Source: Desmodus rotundus
Lineage: Eukaryota; Chordata; Mammalia; Chiroptera; Phyllostomidae
Reading direction: 5' to 3'
DNA length: 64,000 nt
Assembly: GCF_022682495.2 (NCBI RefSeq)
Contig: NC_071398.1
Location: 16,064,934-16,128,933 of the forward strand
This document shows, in pieces, positions 46,698 to 58,442 of this stretch. Below the pieces are notes generated by a model. The model did not search any database. It saw only the letters and a list, made by a program, of their open reading frames with translations, and was not told where the DNA came from. The translations under genes were made by a program, and so were the position numbers. Positions within the stretch are counted from its first letter, which is position 1; each line of letters begins with the position of its first letter.

Positions 46698-47807
46698 TAG
46701 AGAAGAAAAGTTTAATATTAAAAAAAAAAATGGGCCAAGGACCTTAACAGACACCTCACCAAAGAAGATATAGCAATGTCAAATAAGAATGTGAAAATAT
46801 GCTCCACATCTGTGTTGTCTGGAAAATGCAAATTAAAACAAAAATGAGATACCACTACAGACTTAAAATGGCCAACATCTGGAGCACTGACAATACCAAA
46901 TGCTGGTGAGGATGCGAAGCAACAAAAACTCTTATACATTGCTGGTGGGAATGCAAAAATGCTACAATTACTTTGGAAGACAGTTGACTGGTTTCCTACA
47001 AACATACTCTTATGATACAATCCAGCTATTCCGCTCCTTGGTGTTTACCCAAAGAAATTGAAAACATGTTTATATAAAAAGCTGCACAAAGATGTTCATG
47101 GCAGTTTTATGCATAGTTGCCAAAACTTGGAAGCAACCAAGATGTGTTCAGTAGGTGAGTGGATAAATAAGCTGCTGATACATCCAGACAATGAAATAAT
47201 ATTCAGAGCAAAAAGAAATGAGCTATCAAGCCATGAAAAAAAAAACATGGAGGAAACTTAAATGCATATTACTAAGTGAATGAAGCCCATTTGACAAGGC
47301 TTTATACTGTATGATTACAACAAGATTACATCTTGGAAACAGCAAGACAATGGAGACAATAAGAAGGTCAATGGTTGCTGGGGAAGGGGGAAGGTGAATA
47401 GGCAGAGTAGAGAGCATTTTGGAGGCAGTGAAAATTGTATGATATCACAATGATGGGCACATCTGTCCAAACCTATAGAACGTACAACAGCAAGAGTAAA
47501 CCCTAAAGTAAACTATGGCTAATCAAAATCAAGTGTTTCATTGATATGCATGGCCTCTTGGAAGCATAAAAATGCCAGTGGACCTTGGACCACCAGCCCA
47601 GTGTTCTGACTGTGACACCAAGGGTCATTTTGTGGTAACACAGAATGGTATCTACTTAAAAGACTATAATCTTATTTTGAAATGTACTTTTCCAAACACT
47701 GCTGAAGGCTTTTGTAATTTTCTGCATAGCCATCAGCATAAATTACTGACATTTTCCTCTGACAGTACATTAATTACGTTTAATCTTTGCTCTGTTCGTG
47801 GTCCTAG

Positions 47808-48004
47808 GTTGGTTCATTCTGGCTCTGGATGTCGATCACCCTCACTGGGATCTGACCTTACATTTGCTACCAGGACAGGCTCTCGGCAAGGCATCGAGAT
47901 GCATCTCTTCAGGGTGGAGACTCATCGGGATCTGTCCACCTGGACCAGGATACTCGTTCAGGGCTGCCACGCTGCTGCGGAGCTGATCAAGGAAGTGTCT
48001 CTAG
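47808..48004 (+). CDS. SNTB2: SNTB2 exon (probably exon 5): end of PH2
   Basis: Internal coding exon of 197 nt. The acceptor AG is at 47806-47807 after a TTTAATCTTTGCTCTGTTCG tract, and the donor GT at 48005-48006 (GTATAG, a weaker donor than the others). It enters in phase 2 (completes Arg) and leaves in phase 1 (first base of Gly). It reads LVHSGSGCRSPSLGSDLTFA, then TRTGSRQGIEMHLFRVETHR, then DLSTWTRILVQGCHAAAELI and KEVSL. This is the second half of PH2; WTRILVQGCH is its C-terminal helix. Approximate residues are 383-449. The upstream intron ends in a LINE-1 3' end finishing near 47535, so only about 270 bp separate the L1 from the splice acceptor. The frame extends upstream into intron, but those residues are not syntrophin-like. 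Confidence 0.96.
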
Positions 48005-49292
48005 GTATAGACCCTCGAGTTCATTTCTCATAGTAATTAACTGGAACTGTTCTACAGGTGCCAGACTTAGAAATGTTCTGAAATATGGCAGTTTAAGGTG
48101 ATCATAATGGGAACAAACCTGGTTTCTTTGTTTCAATAGCAAAGTTTTTCTGAGTCTTGTACATGGCTCTGAACACATTCATGAAACCCCGTGTACAAGA
48201 TTGGAGTTTTACTGTTCTTCATTTATGGCTGTGTGATAATGTGAGGGCTCATTTACCAAGTACTAGATACGTCGACCCCATAGTTAAGATTTGTGATCTA
48301 AGATATGAATAGATATCCTTAAAATAAATGTATCTGGCAAAGTTTACGGCTATAGAAAAATAAAGAATTTGGAATAGGAGTTTCTCTTCAAAAGTTTGAA
48401 AATGTGTGCGGAGTACCTACCGAACTAAGCTCCTGAAGGAGTTCCGATCCTCCCTTTCCATTCTTGAAGCGCCCTCTTGTGGCTAGTCTACATGAATTGG
48501 GGTATGGTTTCATATATGTATATTTGTGTATGTTATGTCCTGTATATACATATAAATATTTCCAGATTGCTTTTCATTTAATAGGAACAGAATAGTTAAA
48601 AGTAATATATCGCAGTTTCTAATATAGTTTGAGTTACTTTAAATATCTGGTTATAAGTTGATTTACTTAACTTTGCTCCTTTTATCTATGATTTTGTTTT
48701 GTAAGTCTAGTTTTACAGAATTTATATAAAAAGAGAAAATGTTTCAGTTGCAGAATGTCTTGTGATTTACCCTCCTTTCTGTAGCCTTTTGAGTGGGAGG
48801 GAGCTCCAAGCTTTAGCACTGCATGGGCAGCATTGCCACGGGCCATGTCCACCATCGGCACAGGCAGAGTTTTTCATGTTGTCAGACAACACAGTCTTCA
48901 TCTGTTTAGGACCTGCTTGATATTTTTGTCACGGCCACTGCGATGATGCACGTCATTCAGTGACACCAATGACTAGTAAGAACCCGCTGTGGATTTTGAC
49001 CAAAGCCACCACATCCACACTTTCTCCCTTGTCTTCTGCCTGTTTTCTCTATGGAGTGGTGGGTCACCGCAGTACGGGCTGTGGGGCTCTGGTTTTCGTC
49101 TTGACCACAGAACGTGCTTTCTGGGATGGGCCAGTCCTCAAGTTGAAGGTCTGGGGGGGAAACTAAACTTCACATTGCAGGAAATCAGAATCTATCTAGT
49201 CCCTGGCTCACAATTGTTCAGATATAGATGGCTTGAGGAGAGGGAGAATAAGGACCGGCTCGTTCTTTATACTGAATATTCTTATTTTATTT

Positions 49293-49511
49293 ATTTTTTA
49301 AAGATTTTATCTATTTATTTTTTAGAGAGAGGGGAAGGGAGGGAGAGAGCGAAACACTGATGTGCAAGAGAAACATCAGTTGGTTGCTTCTCACATGCCC
49401 CCTACCAGGGACCTGAACTGCAACCCAGGCGAGTGCTCTGACCAGGAATCGAACTGGCGACCTTTGGTTTGCGGGACAATGCCCAATACACTGAGCCACA
49501 CCAGGCAGGGT
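49293..49511 (-). mobile_element. Ves SINE
   Basis: Antisense copy with TTTTAAAGATTTTATCTATT, CCCCTACCAGGGACCTGAAC, GACCAGGAATCGAACTGGCG and head GAGCCACACCAGGCAGGG. Confidence 0.9.
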
Positions 49512-49927
49512 GGTTCCTTTACAAAAGAAATATTTTTAGGTAATTTTGAACTTTTTAATTCATTCACAGCTATATTTTAGTATTACCTTAGTAATACTTT
49601 CGTTTTCACAATTTAGGTTAACTGATGTACTGTACCTATTTATCACCCTATATTTAAAGCTGTACCAGATATGTTAAACTGGCTGAAGGTAAACTGCGTT
49701 GGTGAAAGTCAGAGTTTCTGTAAAACGTGTGTGTTTATATGTATATGCACGTATTCGTGTGTGATCATACTTAGCCTGTTATGTCTGGTTATGTGTGTTC
49801 ATAGTGTACACATGCACATTTGCATACATGCACACATACATACATGAGACAAGTGTGTCCTTCAGATAAGTGTTACCACCTTCTGTTAAATTGTTGGGAG
49901 TTTCAGACAAGGTCATTTAGGACTGGA

Positions 49928-50140
49928 GCCCCGGCTGGGAAGCTCAGTTGGTTGCAGCATCATCCCATACACCAAAAGGTTGTGGGTTCAATCCCTGGTC
50001 CCGGTACGTACAGGAGACAGCCAATTGATGTTTCTCTTTCACACCGTTGTTTCTCTGTCTCTCTCTCTCTCTCTCTCTCCCCCCTCCTGTCTCTCTAAAA
50101 ATCAGTAAACATATCCTCAGGTGAGGATTTAAAAAAAAAC
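49928..50140 (+). mobile_element. Ves-related SINE (ccataca-type)
   Basis: Sense copy: head GCCCCGGCTGGGAAGCTCAG, CATCCCATACACCAAAAGG, GGTTCAATCCCTGGTCCC, long CT run, then ATCAGTAAACATATCCTCAG and GTGAGGATTT, the counterpart of the aatcctcaccc end of other copies. Confidence 0.87.
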
Positions 50141-50689
50141 AACTAAGATTGTGGCACATATTCAGAACTTGTGGCCTAAAAAAAGTTAGGTAGTTGACAA
50201 AAAGAAATCACTTAAGCTCTGTTTTCTTATATGTGTTTTGATTATAGTTTATCCATTTTGAAAAATATCAGTGACTACCCTACAAGATTTGACTAGTGAA
50301 TCTTCATAATGTTCGTTTAGTTTTATACATTTATTAGATTATAGTTGTAGTAGAATTGATGAGTGATCCTTCTGGTATGTGAGGACTTTTTTCTCTTTAG
50401 CAAATGTGAACTTCAAGATGACTAAGCAGAGAATGCACTTAACTCCCTCAGGCCCATAAAACCATTTTCCATTTGTCACAGGAATTGAAAATATGAAAAT
50501 ACATATACGTGTATAGTAGTTTAAACTTTAATAAGTATGCTTTTAAAGGCTTAATTTCATTATACCAATTACCCAAGCTATTCAAGTTTTTAAATCATCC
50601 AAGAACTTTATGAAGATACTTTATATTTCGGTAACTTCAGTGATATGAAGACCAAGAAGTCATAGATACAGGTAGGCGTTGCATTAATA

Positions 50690-50866
50690 AATATGTAAAG
50701 GGGAGAAGGGTTTTCAGGAACAACTATAAAGGACACATGGACAAAACCGGTGGAGGCGAGGGATCGGGAGAGGGAGGTGTGGATGGCTGGGGTCACAGGG
50801 AGTGGTAGGGAGAAAATGGAGACAACTGTACTTGAACAACAATAAAAAATAAAAATAAAAAAATAT
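50690..50866 (+). mobile_element. Very short young bat L1 3' end
   Basis: GGACACATGGACAAAACCGG, GTGTGGATGGCTGGGG and GACAACTGTACTTGAACAAC, then an AATAAAAAATAAAAATAAAA tail: the 3' terminus of recent bat L1. About 170 bp remain. AAATATGTA occurs just before (50685-50693) and after the tail (50858-50866), a probable short target duplication. Confidence 0.75.
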
Positions 50867-51802
50867 GTAGAAAATCTGCAAGAGGAGAAGGAACATGGGC
50901 ATTTAAAAGTGTTTCTACTGTTGGCCTCTGTAAGGAAGGAAAAAGTTTGCTCTAACCATGTTGTTCTCAGTTTTGTAGAAATTCTCTTGAATCCCTTTTT
51001 ATTCATCTACTCAGCAAATACTGACTGAGTGTATTCACTGGGCTTTTACTGGCTATACACTAAAGTGAATAAGGTAGGCACAGCCCCCGCCTTTGAAGTA
51101 GGAAGGACAGAAACAGAAAGAGCAATAGGTACGTATCAAGGTTGTTACAAGTCATACATAAGATACATGTTACCGAACCCTAACACACAACCTTCTAAGA
51201 CAAATTTTATTGCCTCCATGTTCAAGAAGAAGGAACTGGGGTTACTGTGGCTCAGACTTGAATTGTGGACTTCTGACTTCAAAACCAGTGACTGGCCCCG
51301 CTGCGTTCACCTCTCTCAATGACTCCTTATGGCCAAATTAAACTCCTGGAGGACATATACATATACTTATGAGTTTCTCTTAATTCATTAAATCAACAGT
51401 TCTGAGTATTTTGTTATTTACAAAGCTCTGCTTGGTAATGAGAGAAATAGAAATAAATAAAACCTTATCTCATACTTTTGATTAAATAGCTCTAAGAAAG
51501 GAACATAATGTCGTGTTCTTTGCAACCCCAGGTATGACTATCCTGTTGGTTATACGTGATGGACTGGCTTTCCCCACGTGCAGTAAGAAGAATGGTAGCC
51601 CCGTCCCTGCCTGAGAGCCCTGAGCAGTCTGACCAGGTTGAACCTTCGAAGCCTACTCCCTTCTGGGTTGCTCTGATGCCCAGAGGACCCACACGCTCCT
51701 GCAGCTGCTAAGGGGTTTTGCTGGAAACATTGGAGCCCCCCAGAGCCCTTTTCCCAAGTAACTGGGCCCAGAACAGCAGAAACAGGGTTTTCAGGATAGC
51801 AT

Positions 51803-51984
51803 TTTTAAAAATTTCTCTACATTGGTTTTAGAAAGAGAGAGATAGTGGGAAGCATCGATTTGTTGTCCTACTTACTTATACATTCAAATTTGTTGCTTCT
51901 TGTATGTGCCCTGACCCAGCATCAAACCGGCAATCTTGGCATATCCGGACAACATTGTAACCAACTGAGCTACCCAGCCAGGGC
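51803..51984 (-). mobile_element. Ves-related SINE (tgttgttccac-type)
   Basis: Antisense copy with ATTGGTTTTAGAAAGAGAG, ATTTGTTGTCCTACTTAC, TGACCCAGCATCAAACCGG and head GAGCTACCCAGCCAGGGC. No clear target duplication. Confidence 0.85.
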
Positions 51985-54224
51985 AGGAGAGGATTTCCTT
52001 GACATCAGTGTCCTTCATGATACACTGGTAGCCACCAGCACTCTCTCAGTTAGAAGGACACAAAGTAGAAAACCTAAGTTGTATTTACCAGTATCCATCT
52101 TGGTGTAACATGAACAGATATATTACCAGCTAACAAGCTTTTTTCTCCTCTTAGCTTTAAAATCTTTTTCCCCCCATTAATGGAGCTGCTTAGAAAATTA
52201 TCTTTAATGTTTGTCATTATACTCAACAATATCTTTGTGGTTTGAAAAAGCCAGTGTCCCTTCCATTTAGCAGATTGTGAAGCTATAGCCAGAGCAGAAG
52301 GAAAATTAGGGCGGGTAGGGACAGTAAGTGTCACGGAAGCCAAAGGAAGAGTATTTCAAGGAGAGGAATGGCCAGTAGGGTTAAATGTACCAGTGGGGTG
52401 ATTTAGGATGCAATTAACAGAAAGTGCTCTCTCAAACTAGATGAAACACTAAAGAAATGTATTCTCTTACATAAAAGAGAGAGAACCAGTGTGAAAGGAG
52501 GGTGGTGTTGTATTTTCTCTTCCCAATCATAGTTCTTTTCAACCTGAGCCAGTTTGGTTCATGTGCACACCCTGGACCAATGCCAGTCACCAGGGGAAAG
52601 CCAGCCTGGCTGCCCTTGAAGGTGAGGTCACTCTTCCCTGAAACACATTAGGAGAAAGTAGAAACCTGAATAAAATTTGGGTTTGGCAGTAAAGGGAGAA
52701 TGGAGAAATAGAAGCTGGGTAGACGGCCAACAGTGAGTACTACAAGTATCAAGCAGGATGAGGGTTGAAGAAGCAGGTCGGATTTAGGAACATGGCGATA
52801 CTTGGTGCCCTCGGGGAGGGGCGCTTTGTGGTGTGATGGCGGATTGCAGAGGGCTGAGGGTTGAAGGGGAGGTGAAACGTGGGTAAACTGAGTGTCCACA
52901 GCTCTTTCAAGAAGTTTTGCTCTGCTCGTCCTGGCCTGTGCTTTCTCTGCTCCCCTGTGCTCAGCTGTAACAGGGGAGTCTGGCAGGACACACAGCAATC
53001 TCCCTCTCAGTTTAGGAGGGCCGTCCTGAGTATAGGGCTGGCTCTTAAAGGCACGAGAGGACAATAAGAAAGAAAAAAAAAAAGTTTTGCCCAGAAGAGG
53101 AGGAGAGAGGAGACTGGTAGAGAAAAGAAGGTGGGGAGTTGAGTAGAGGTATTTCTTTTAATAATGAGAGACTAGGACATTTGTAAAAGTTAATAGAGGG
53201 ATCTGGTTTAAAGGGAGATATTGAAAATGGCAAGAGGAATAAGGAATAATCAGTCTTACACAGTTTCTGAGAAGATGTGAGTGGATGGGATCCAAAGCAC
53301 AGGTGGAGGGGTTGGCCTTAGCCTGGAAGAGGGGCAGAGGGGAGAGGGGAGAGGATGGGTGGAGCCGCGTGTCCGCACCTTAGCTGTTGGAGTGGGCATT
53401 GCTGAGTAATTTGTGCCATAGGCATCCCTGGCTTTTACTCCATCACTAACTTCAAGTGCAGTTACAGGCTATGTTTATATTGTTTGAATTTTTAAAGTTA
53501 TATCTCACTTGTATAACAGGAAAAACTTTTTTTTTCCTTAAGAAGTCTCATACAACCATCACTGTAAAGAATTTTACAATATAGTATTACTGAATTGTAC
53601 AGTATGTGAGTTATATATATCAATACAGCTATTACTAAAAGAATAAATGAGTTTAATAATTGAAACCTTAGAAGTCAGAATTTTCAAGTGCAGTTTTTTA
53701 TGATGCAGGGGAAGTCTCATCAGAGAACTTTGTTTAGAATGATTGAGCTCGGATGAGTATATATGGCAAACTCAAGATTCCTGGTTTCATGTGGTTGGTC
53801 TGCACATAGGCCTGCTCCCCTAGCATCCGTCCCTGCTGACCACCTGTCCTCAAACCCTACCCCGTATTGTGGGTGGGTATTGAAGCAGGTGTCAGGGATG
53901 AGATAAATGTTAGGCAAGAGATAAGAATGTCGGTTTTGCATATTGCTTGGTAATAAAATTGCTCCCAAACCCTGAAAGCTTATTATTTTAATTTTTAGGT
54001 GAGTTAAAAGGTTATGATTAACTAATTTTGGTGTACACATTCAACAAAGTGGCCATTGTTATTATAGTTTTTATTAGTATTTAAGACTCAACTGAAATAG
54101 CAGCTCTATTAAGGCTTTTCCAATTCCCCAGAGTTAATCTACTCCCGTCTCCTCTATCCTCTCACAGTGTTTTGTCCAACTTTCTGTTACAGTACTTACT
54201 TCATTCTACAGCGTCCACATTTCC

Positions 54225-54345
54225 TTTTCTTTCTCTCTCTCGTCTGAACAGAAACCATCTTTATTCAGCTCTGTATCTCCCAGCACCTAACACAATGTCT
54301 GGCACATCATAAGTGCTCAAACAATCCAGTATAGATTGCTTTTGA
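54225..54345 (+). mobile_element. L2 3' end
   Basis: GTATCTCCCAGCACCTAACA, CAATGTCTGGCACATCATAA, GTGCTCAAACAATCC: L2 terminus. Confidence 0.65.
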
Positions 54346-55230
54346 TTGCCCATCTGTCTTCCCTGCTGCCCTGTGAGAGCAGAGAATCTAAAAATACACG
54401 AATAAATGAAATAATGAACAAACAGGCCAGTGAATGAAGACATGAATCACCATTCCACCATATAGTTACTCTTCACGCATATTTTCTAATTATTCAGGGT
54501 CCAGGCTCATGAAGTTGCTTCTCTTCTCTTCAGCCCTGCCTACTGTCAGCCCTGTTGTACCCTACAAAGGGAACACAAAGCCCCCACTGCCAAGTGCTGA
54601 ATGTTTATCTCCCTCCATTGATTAACCTCCAAACTGTAGTTTTCTTCTCTTTTAGACTTCAGTATCTGACATCCTGTCAATGTCCCCGATTATTGCTGTT
54701 GTGTGTCTTTTTATATTTCTGATAACAACTTTGTAAAGTAAAATCAGTATATTAAATTTTTCACTGACTTACCTATAAATTGAGGTGAATAATGGATTTA
54801 TAGCCATCTGAAAGGATTTTAGTTGAATCAAGACATCAGGATGGTTATAATAAGTCAGTCACCTGGACCAGCTCAGAGTTTTGCTAATAATTACTCCCAG
54901 ATCCTGCCCTATCGGAATAGGGCCATTTGTCACAGGTGTCTGCCCCACACCACACACATACATGTGCATGTGTGCACCCCCCCCTCATTAAATCAGAGTT
55001 AGAGGCTTATTTACCTTTGGTCCATTACTCCTGAGACCCTCTAAGGGTGAGGTGTGTCAGGTACTTAATCAGCATTGCCTCGGCTATTTTATGGCCAGTT
55101 CACACTCATTCAGAATTGTCTGGTATTTATTATAAGTTTTAAACTAAAACTCAATTCTGAACCTAAACATATTCAATATGACCTTTACTTACTCCTTTTC
55201 AAGGTAGAGGTAATAATCATAAATAGTAAT

Positions 55231-55892
55231 CGAGGTTTGTCCAGAAAAAGCCCAGCCATTAATATAACGAGAACAGTTTGTGCAACATCGATGTAACCTG
55301 GCAGCCAAGGAGAGTGGACTGGAATGCGCATGCGTGAACAACGACAACTTCACTGTACTAGTTGGTGGGGGCAGTAGATGCCCCCCCCACCCCCAGTCAG
55401 CATGTGTACTGTGTGACCACCACATTCAAAATGGCTGAGCAAGTAGAACAACGAACTTGCACCAGATTTTGCGTTAAGCTTGAATATTCCTCCATGGAAA
55501 TGATTTGGATGGTTCAGAAGGCTGCAGCAATGGGCAACTGGTGATTGGCAGCTTCATTACAACAACGCGCCTGCTCGTGCATCACATCTCGTGCAGAGTT
55601 TTTTGGTGAAACATCAAATCACCCAGATGACTCAGCCCCCCTACAGCCCAGATTTGGCTGCAACTTCTGGCTTTTCCCAAAACTAAAGTCACCTTTGAAA
55701 GGGAAGAGATTTCAGACCATTGGTGAGATTCAGGAAAATATGATGGGGCAGTTGATGGTGATGGGAGAACTGTGTGAGGTCCCAGGGTGCCTACTTTGAA
55801 GGGAACTGAGGTGTTTTACAGTGTTTTTTGTATCTTCAATAAATGTGTCTATATTCATATTGCATGGCAGGATACTTTCTGGACAGACCTCG
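55231..55892 (+). mobile_element. Internally deleted mariner element with both terminal repeats
   Basis: The 5' end CGAGGTTTGTCCAGAAA at 55231 and the 3' end TTTCTGGACAGACCTCG ending at 55892 are near-perfect inverted repeats. TA follows the right end; AT rather than TA precedes the left end. From 55431 a frame reads AEQVEQRTCTRFCVKLEYSS then IWMVQKAAAMGNW, an N-terminal mariner helix-turn-helix. About 55545 it jumps to the catalytic C-terminal part in another frame: HYNNAPARASHLVQSF (55555-55602), PPYSPDLAA (from 55639), then LFPKL..LKG.RFQTI.EIQEN, ending near 55784 with ENCVRSQGAYFEGN and a stop. The middle of the transposase (roughly 200 residues) is missing and the frames are disrupted, so it is non-autonomous. 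Full mariners are about 1.3 kb. Confidence 0.82.
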
Positions 55893-56909
55893 TATGTATG
55901 TGTGTATATATACATTTTTTAAGTAAATACAGACACTAACGTTTGCTTTCCTTCCTTTACTTCCTGAGGGGGAGCAGTCCTAAACAGAACACTTTAAGAA
56001 ATCTCTTACATGACAAGTTTGTTGGGGAGTTAATGGCTTGCCTTTGCTAGTCGTGATTTCGGATCTCGCCCCACTGCTGATGCACCTGCAGGCAGGAATA
56101 CTCGCCTGCCTGTGCTACACCCTCTCCAGCCAGTGCTGGAGGACTTGGGCAGATCCTTGTTATTTGAGCTTTTCTATCCTAGACTAGAACTGACCCCTCT
56201 CTTCTCTTCATACCTCAACACCCTTCAGGGATGTTAATCAAATAAAATTCTCTTGAAAACTGTACCCTGGTTGCCTTGATTGGGATCTGTCCGTTCTTTC
56301 TCCAAACCCTTCAGCCATTCATTTAGAGATTACTGCATTGGCTTATTTGTACAAGGAGTTAATTTTATCTGTGCTCCTCCCCAAGGTAATATTCGTTACA
56401 TGCGGGTAACTAATATTCAGTCCATTGTCCAAAACTCTCTTCTTTGAGTGCTGAGAGTGGACACTGCCAATAATTAGGTTACTCATTTTCCTTATTTCCT
56501 ATACACACCAGCTGCCTTGACCAATTGAATGCTTTTGCACATCCAGCGAAAGAATCGGTTTGAGTGTGAGCGCTTGTTTCTTTGGGAGCCATTTTTCCTG
56601 TGTAAAGCGACCGTGAGGGCTGTGTTAATTCCCACGTCTCAGAGGGCCTCTCACGTGTAGACCCTGTATAACAAAGCAGTGTTCCAATTGTTAGTAAAAA
56701 CATTTGCCAGTCTGATGATCAAAGTTTTTTGTCTTCTCAATTCAAAAGTATCCTCTGAATTTAATCTCCGATAGGTCCAACGGTACAACTTTTGCTAACT
56801 ATAGCCTTTATCTTTGATAAACATTATTTTTATCTTTTTCCCAAATACCAACCAAACCATGTTAGTGCTCCTGAAAGGCAGAGGGGCCTTTCTCTGCCTT
56901 CTCCCTTGG

Positions 56910-57215
56910 TGGTTCCTTCTTCTCACCCAGTTGAAACTTTCTCCGTGTTCCTCACTGTCTGTCAAGTTCGATCTATTTGTTAGGGCCTGTCTGAAGTCCC
57001 ATCTCCTCCAGGAAACCTTTCCTTGACTCTGGCCTTACTCGGTTTAGTGTTTGGTCATGTCCTACACGTTCTACTTTACCCAGTTAGGGATTTCATGTTT
57101 ATGCCTATTCATTTATGGGGTGCTCGAGGGCAGGGACTGTGCGTCTTACTTGTCTAGTACCGCACAGGCCACTGCCAGCACGAGTGTTCAGTTGATACTG
57201 AATCAAACTGAATCA
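56910..57215 (+). mobile_element. L2-like fragment
   Basis: CCATCTCCTCCAGGAAACC, TTTCCTTGACTCTGGCC, then GAGGGCAGGGACTGTGCG and GTCTAGTACCGCACAGG at the right, in L2 3' order. Confidence 0.55.
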
Positions 57216-57432
57216 GGTCAGATGTCAAGGAGAGTTATGGTAATTTCTTCCTTATCTCATTCAGGATGTTGACTTGAGTGACTAGAGCAAAACTTACTTT
57301 AGAAGGTTCCAAATAGATTAGTTATCACACATTCTTAAAAGATTCTGTTTCTTCGTTTGAAGTCAGAAGAATCCTTTTCCACTTAATAATCGAAGTAGGA
57401 ACTTGATTAATGTTTTTGCTTATCTTCACCAG

Positions 57433-57617
57433 GCTGCACATTAAATGGCCAAGAGGCAAGACTCACTGTTCACTATGAAAATGGGTTCACCATCTCCAGG
57501 GAAAACGGAGCTCCTGGCAGCGTGCTGTACCGCTACCCCTTTGAACGACTGCGGATGTCTGCTGATGACGGCATCCGGAACCTGTACCTGGACTTTGGAG
57601 GTCCTGAGGGGGAGCTG
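57433..57617 (+). CDS. SNTB2: SNTB2 exon (probably exon 6): linker and start of SU domain
   Basis: Internal coding exon of 185 nt. The acceptor AG is at 57431-57432 (CTTCACCAG) and the donor GT at 57618-57619 (GTAAGA). It enters in phase 1 and leaves in phase 0. It reads CTLNGQEARLTVHYENGFTI, then SRENGAPGSVLYRYPFERLR, then MSADDGIRNLYLDFGGPEGE and L. The LYRYPFERL..SADDGIR.LYLDFGG block is the N-terminal part of the syntrophin-unique (SU) domain shared by alpha, beta-1 and beta-2. Approximate residues are 449-510. The loop after SRENG is the most variable stretch of this exon in the family, so substitutions there are unremarkable. Confidence 0.96.
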
Positions 57618-57771
57618 GTAAGAGGGTGTCTGAGAAACATGTTTATCTGAATTGGTGTTCTCCGTCTCATTTATTGCTTCTTTCCCTTTCGAATGGAAAT
57701 ATTATGGACTGATACTCCATTTTTTTTCTGGAAAACTATTCTTCAGTTTTTAAGATGCAGTGGGTTTGGGC

Positions 57772-57790
57772 TTTTTTTTTTTTTTTTTTC
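57772..57790 (+). repeat. Poly-T run
   Basis: An uninterrupted run of about 19 T followed by CCTTTCTTTTCC, inside the last intron. It may be the tail of a lost antisense retroelement, but no body is visible. Confidence 0.75.
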
Positions 57791-58442
57791 CTTTCTTTTC
57801 CCCATATTAGGAAATCATTTCCTTTTTAAAAAAGTTTTGTTTGAATCGTCCTTTTAAGAAAAAAAAGCCCTTTTAAGAAATAGGCTTTTCTAAAACGTAA
57901 GATATTAAATTATTAAACATTGAATACTAAATGAATTCTATTGCCATTAAGCAGTTGTTGGGATAAAAATTAAAAGTGATAGAGTGACTTGGTTGCTACA
58001 GAATTTCTGTTGATAAGAAAAAAGATGTAGAGATGTGTCCATACAGCCATCATTTTCTTTTTGTACCTCCTGGTACCTTAGAGGAAATGTCAACAGTAAT
58101 TCATGATTCCCCTTTAGAGAACTAGAGAAGTATGTCAAATATACCTCAGAAATCATAAGTTATGATAAAGGAGTAAAACAAACCGTTTCTTCTTTTTTTT
58201 TAATCAATATTAAGCCAGTAGTTCAGGTCTGTATGTGAAATCGTATGTCCATTGACACAGTCACAATATGTGTGAATTTGAAAACAGAATCTTGACATTT
58301 TAGAACTGAAATAGATCTTAGAGATAACATAGTTCAACCAACAGATGAGAAAACTGGCTAGAAATCTTATTTTAAATGATGAATCTTTGAGAAACTAGAA
58401 TATGGATAGGCCATCGACCAGGGCTTTTCAAAAGCCTGAAGC

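Larger units (their letters stand above)
44245..47535 (+). pseudogene. LINE-1 ORF2 reverse transcriptase part and 3' UTR, degenerate
   Basis: Sense, 5'-truncated L1 with three Ves SINEs inside. The start lies in the ORF2 RT domain: AGCTGAGTTCACCGGTGAAT, ACCCTAATACCAGACCAAAC. Around 44805-44985 it reads [19 protein letters not shown], then [14 protein letters not shown], with FTEDMIIY in place of the catalytic F-A-D-D motif, so the RT is dead; stops and frameshifts are also present. It continues through ORF2 (45316-46093, 46318-46480) to the C-terminal region and 3' UTR (46738-47535: AAATGAGATACCACTACAGA, CATTGCTGGTGGGAATGC, CCAAGATGTGTTCAGTAGGT). It ends about 270 bp before the SNTB2 acceptor at 47807. 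Confidence 0.88.
35247..47807 (+). other. SNTB2: SNTB2 intron (12561 bp), transposon-dense
   Basis: GT at 35247 to AG at 47807, phase 2. The right two thirds are almost entirely transposon: sense L1 36955-38105, hAT relic 39826-41349, MER5-like 41351-41715, antisense L1 42100-43440 with two insertions, antisense L1 43445-44240, and sense L1 44245-47535 with three Ves insertions. 35250-36340 is unique-looking, and 38350-39820 is mostly unique with a short purine-rich GAGAGA patch at 38990-39012. 47536-47807 directly before the exon is unique. Confidence 0.85.
48005..57432 (+). other. SNTB2: SNTB2 intron (9428 bp)
   Basis: GT at 48005 to AG at 57432, phase 1. Contains three Ves SINEs, a young truncated L1 (50690-50866), a mariner deletion derivative (55231-55892) and L2-like pieces (54225-54345, 56910-57215). 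48010-49290 shows nothing identifiable. 52310-53400 reads like an old dispersed repeat (strings such as GGAAGCCAAAGGAAGAGTAT near 52338 and GTGGAGGGGTTGGCCTTAG near 53303 are familiar from mammalian interspersed repeats), but I cannot name the family. 53420-54220 and 55900-56900 look unique. Confidence 0.85.

Noticed and set aside
43100..47535. Possible twin-primed (5'-inverted) single L1
   Set aside because: The antisense part carries its own 3' UTR sequence, so it must be a separate element.
50608..51006. 132-residue antisense open frame
   Set aside because: Most of it is the reverse strand of a young L1 3' end and flanking intron.
52648..53064. 138-residue antisense open frame
   Set aside because: Lies in old repeat-like, purine-rich sequence; composition is Pro/Ser/Leu-rich noise and no domain is visible.
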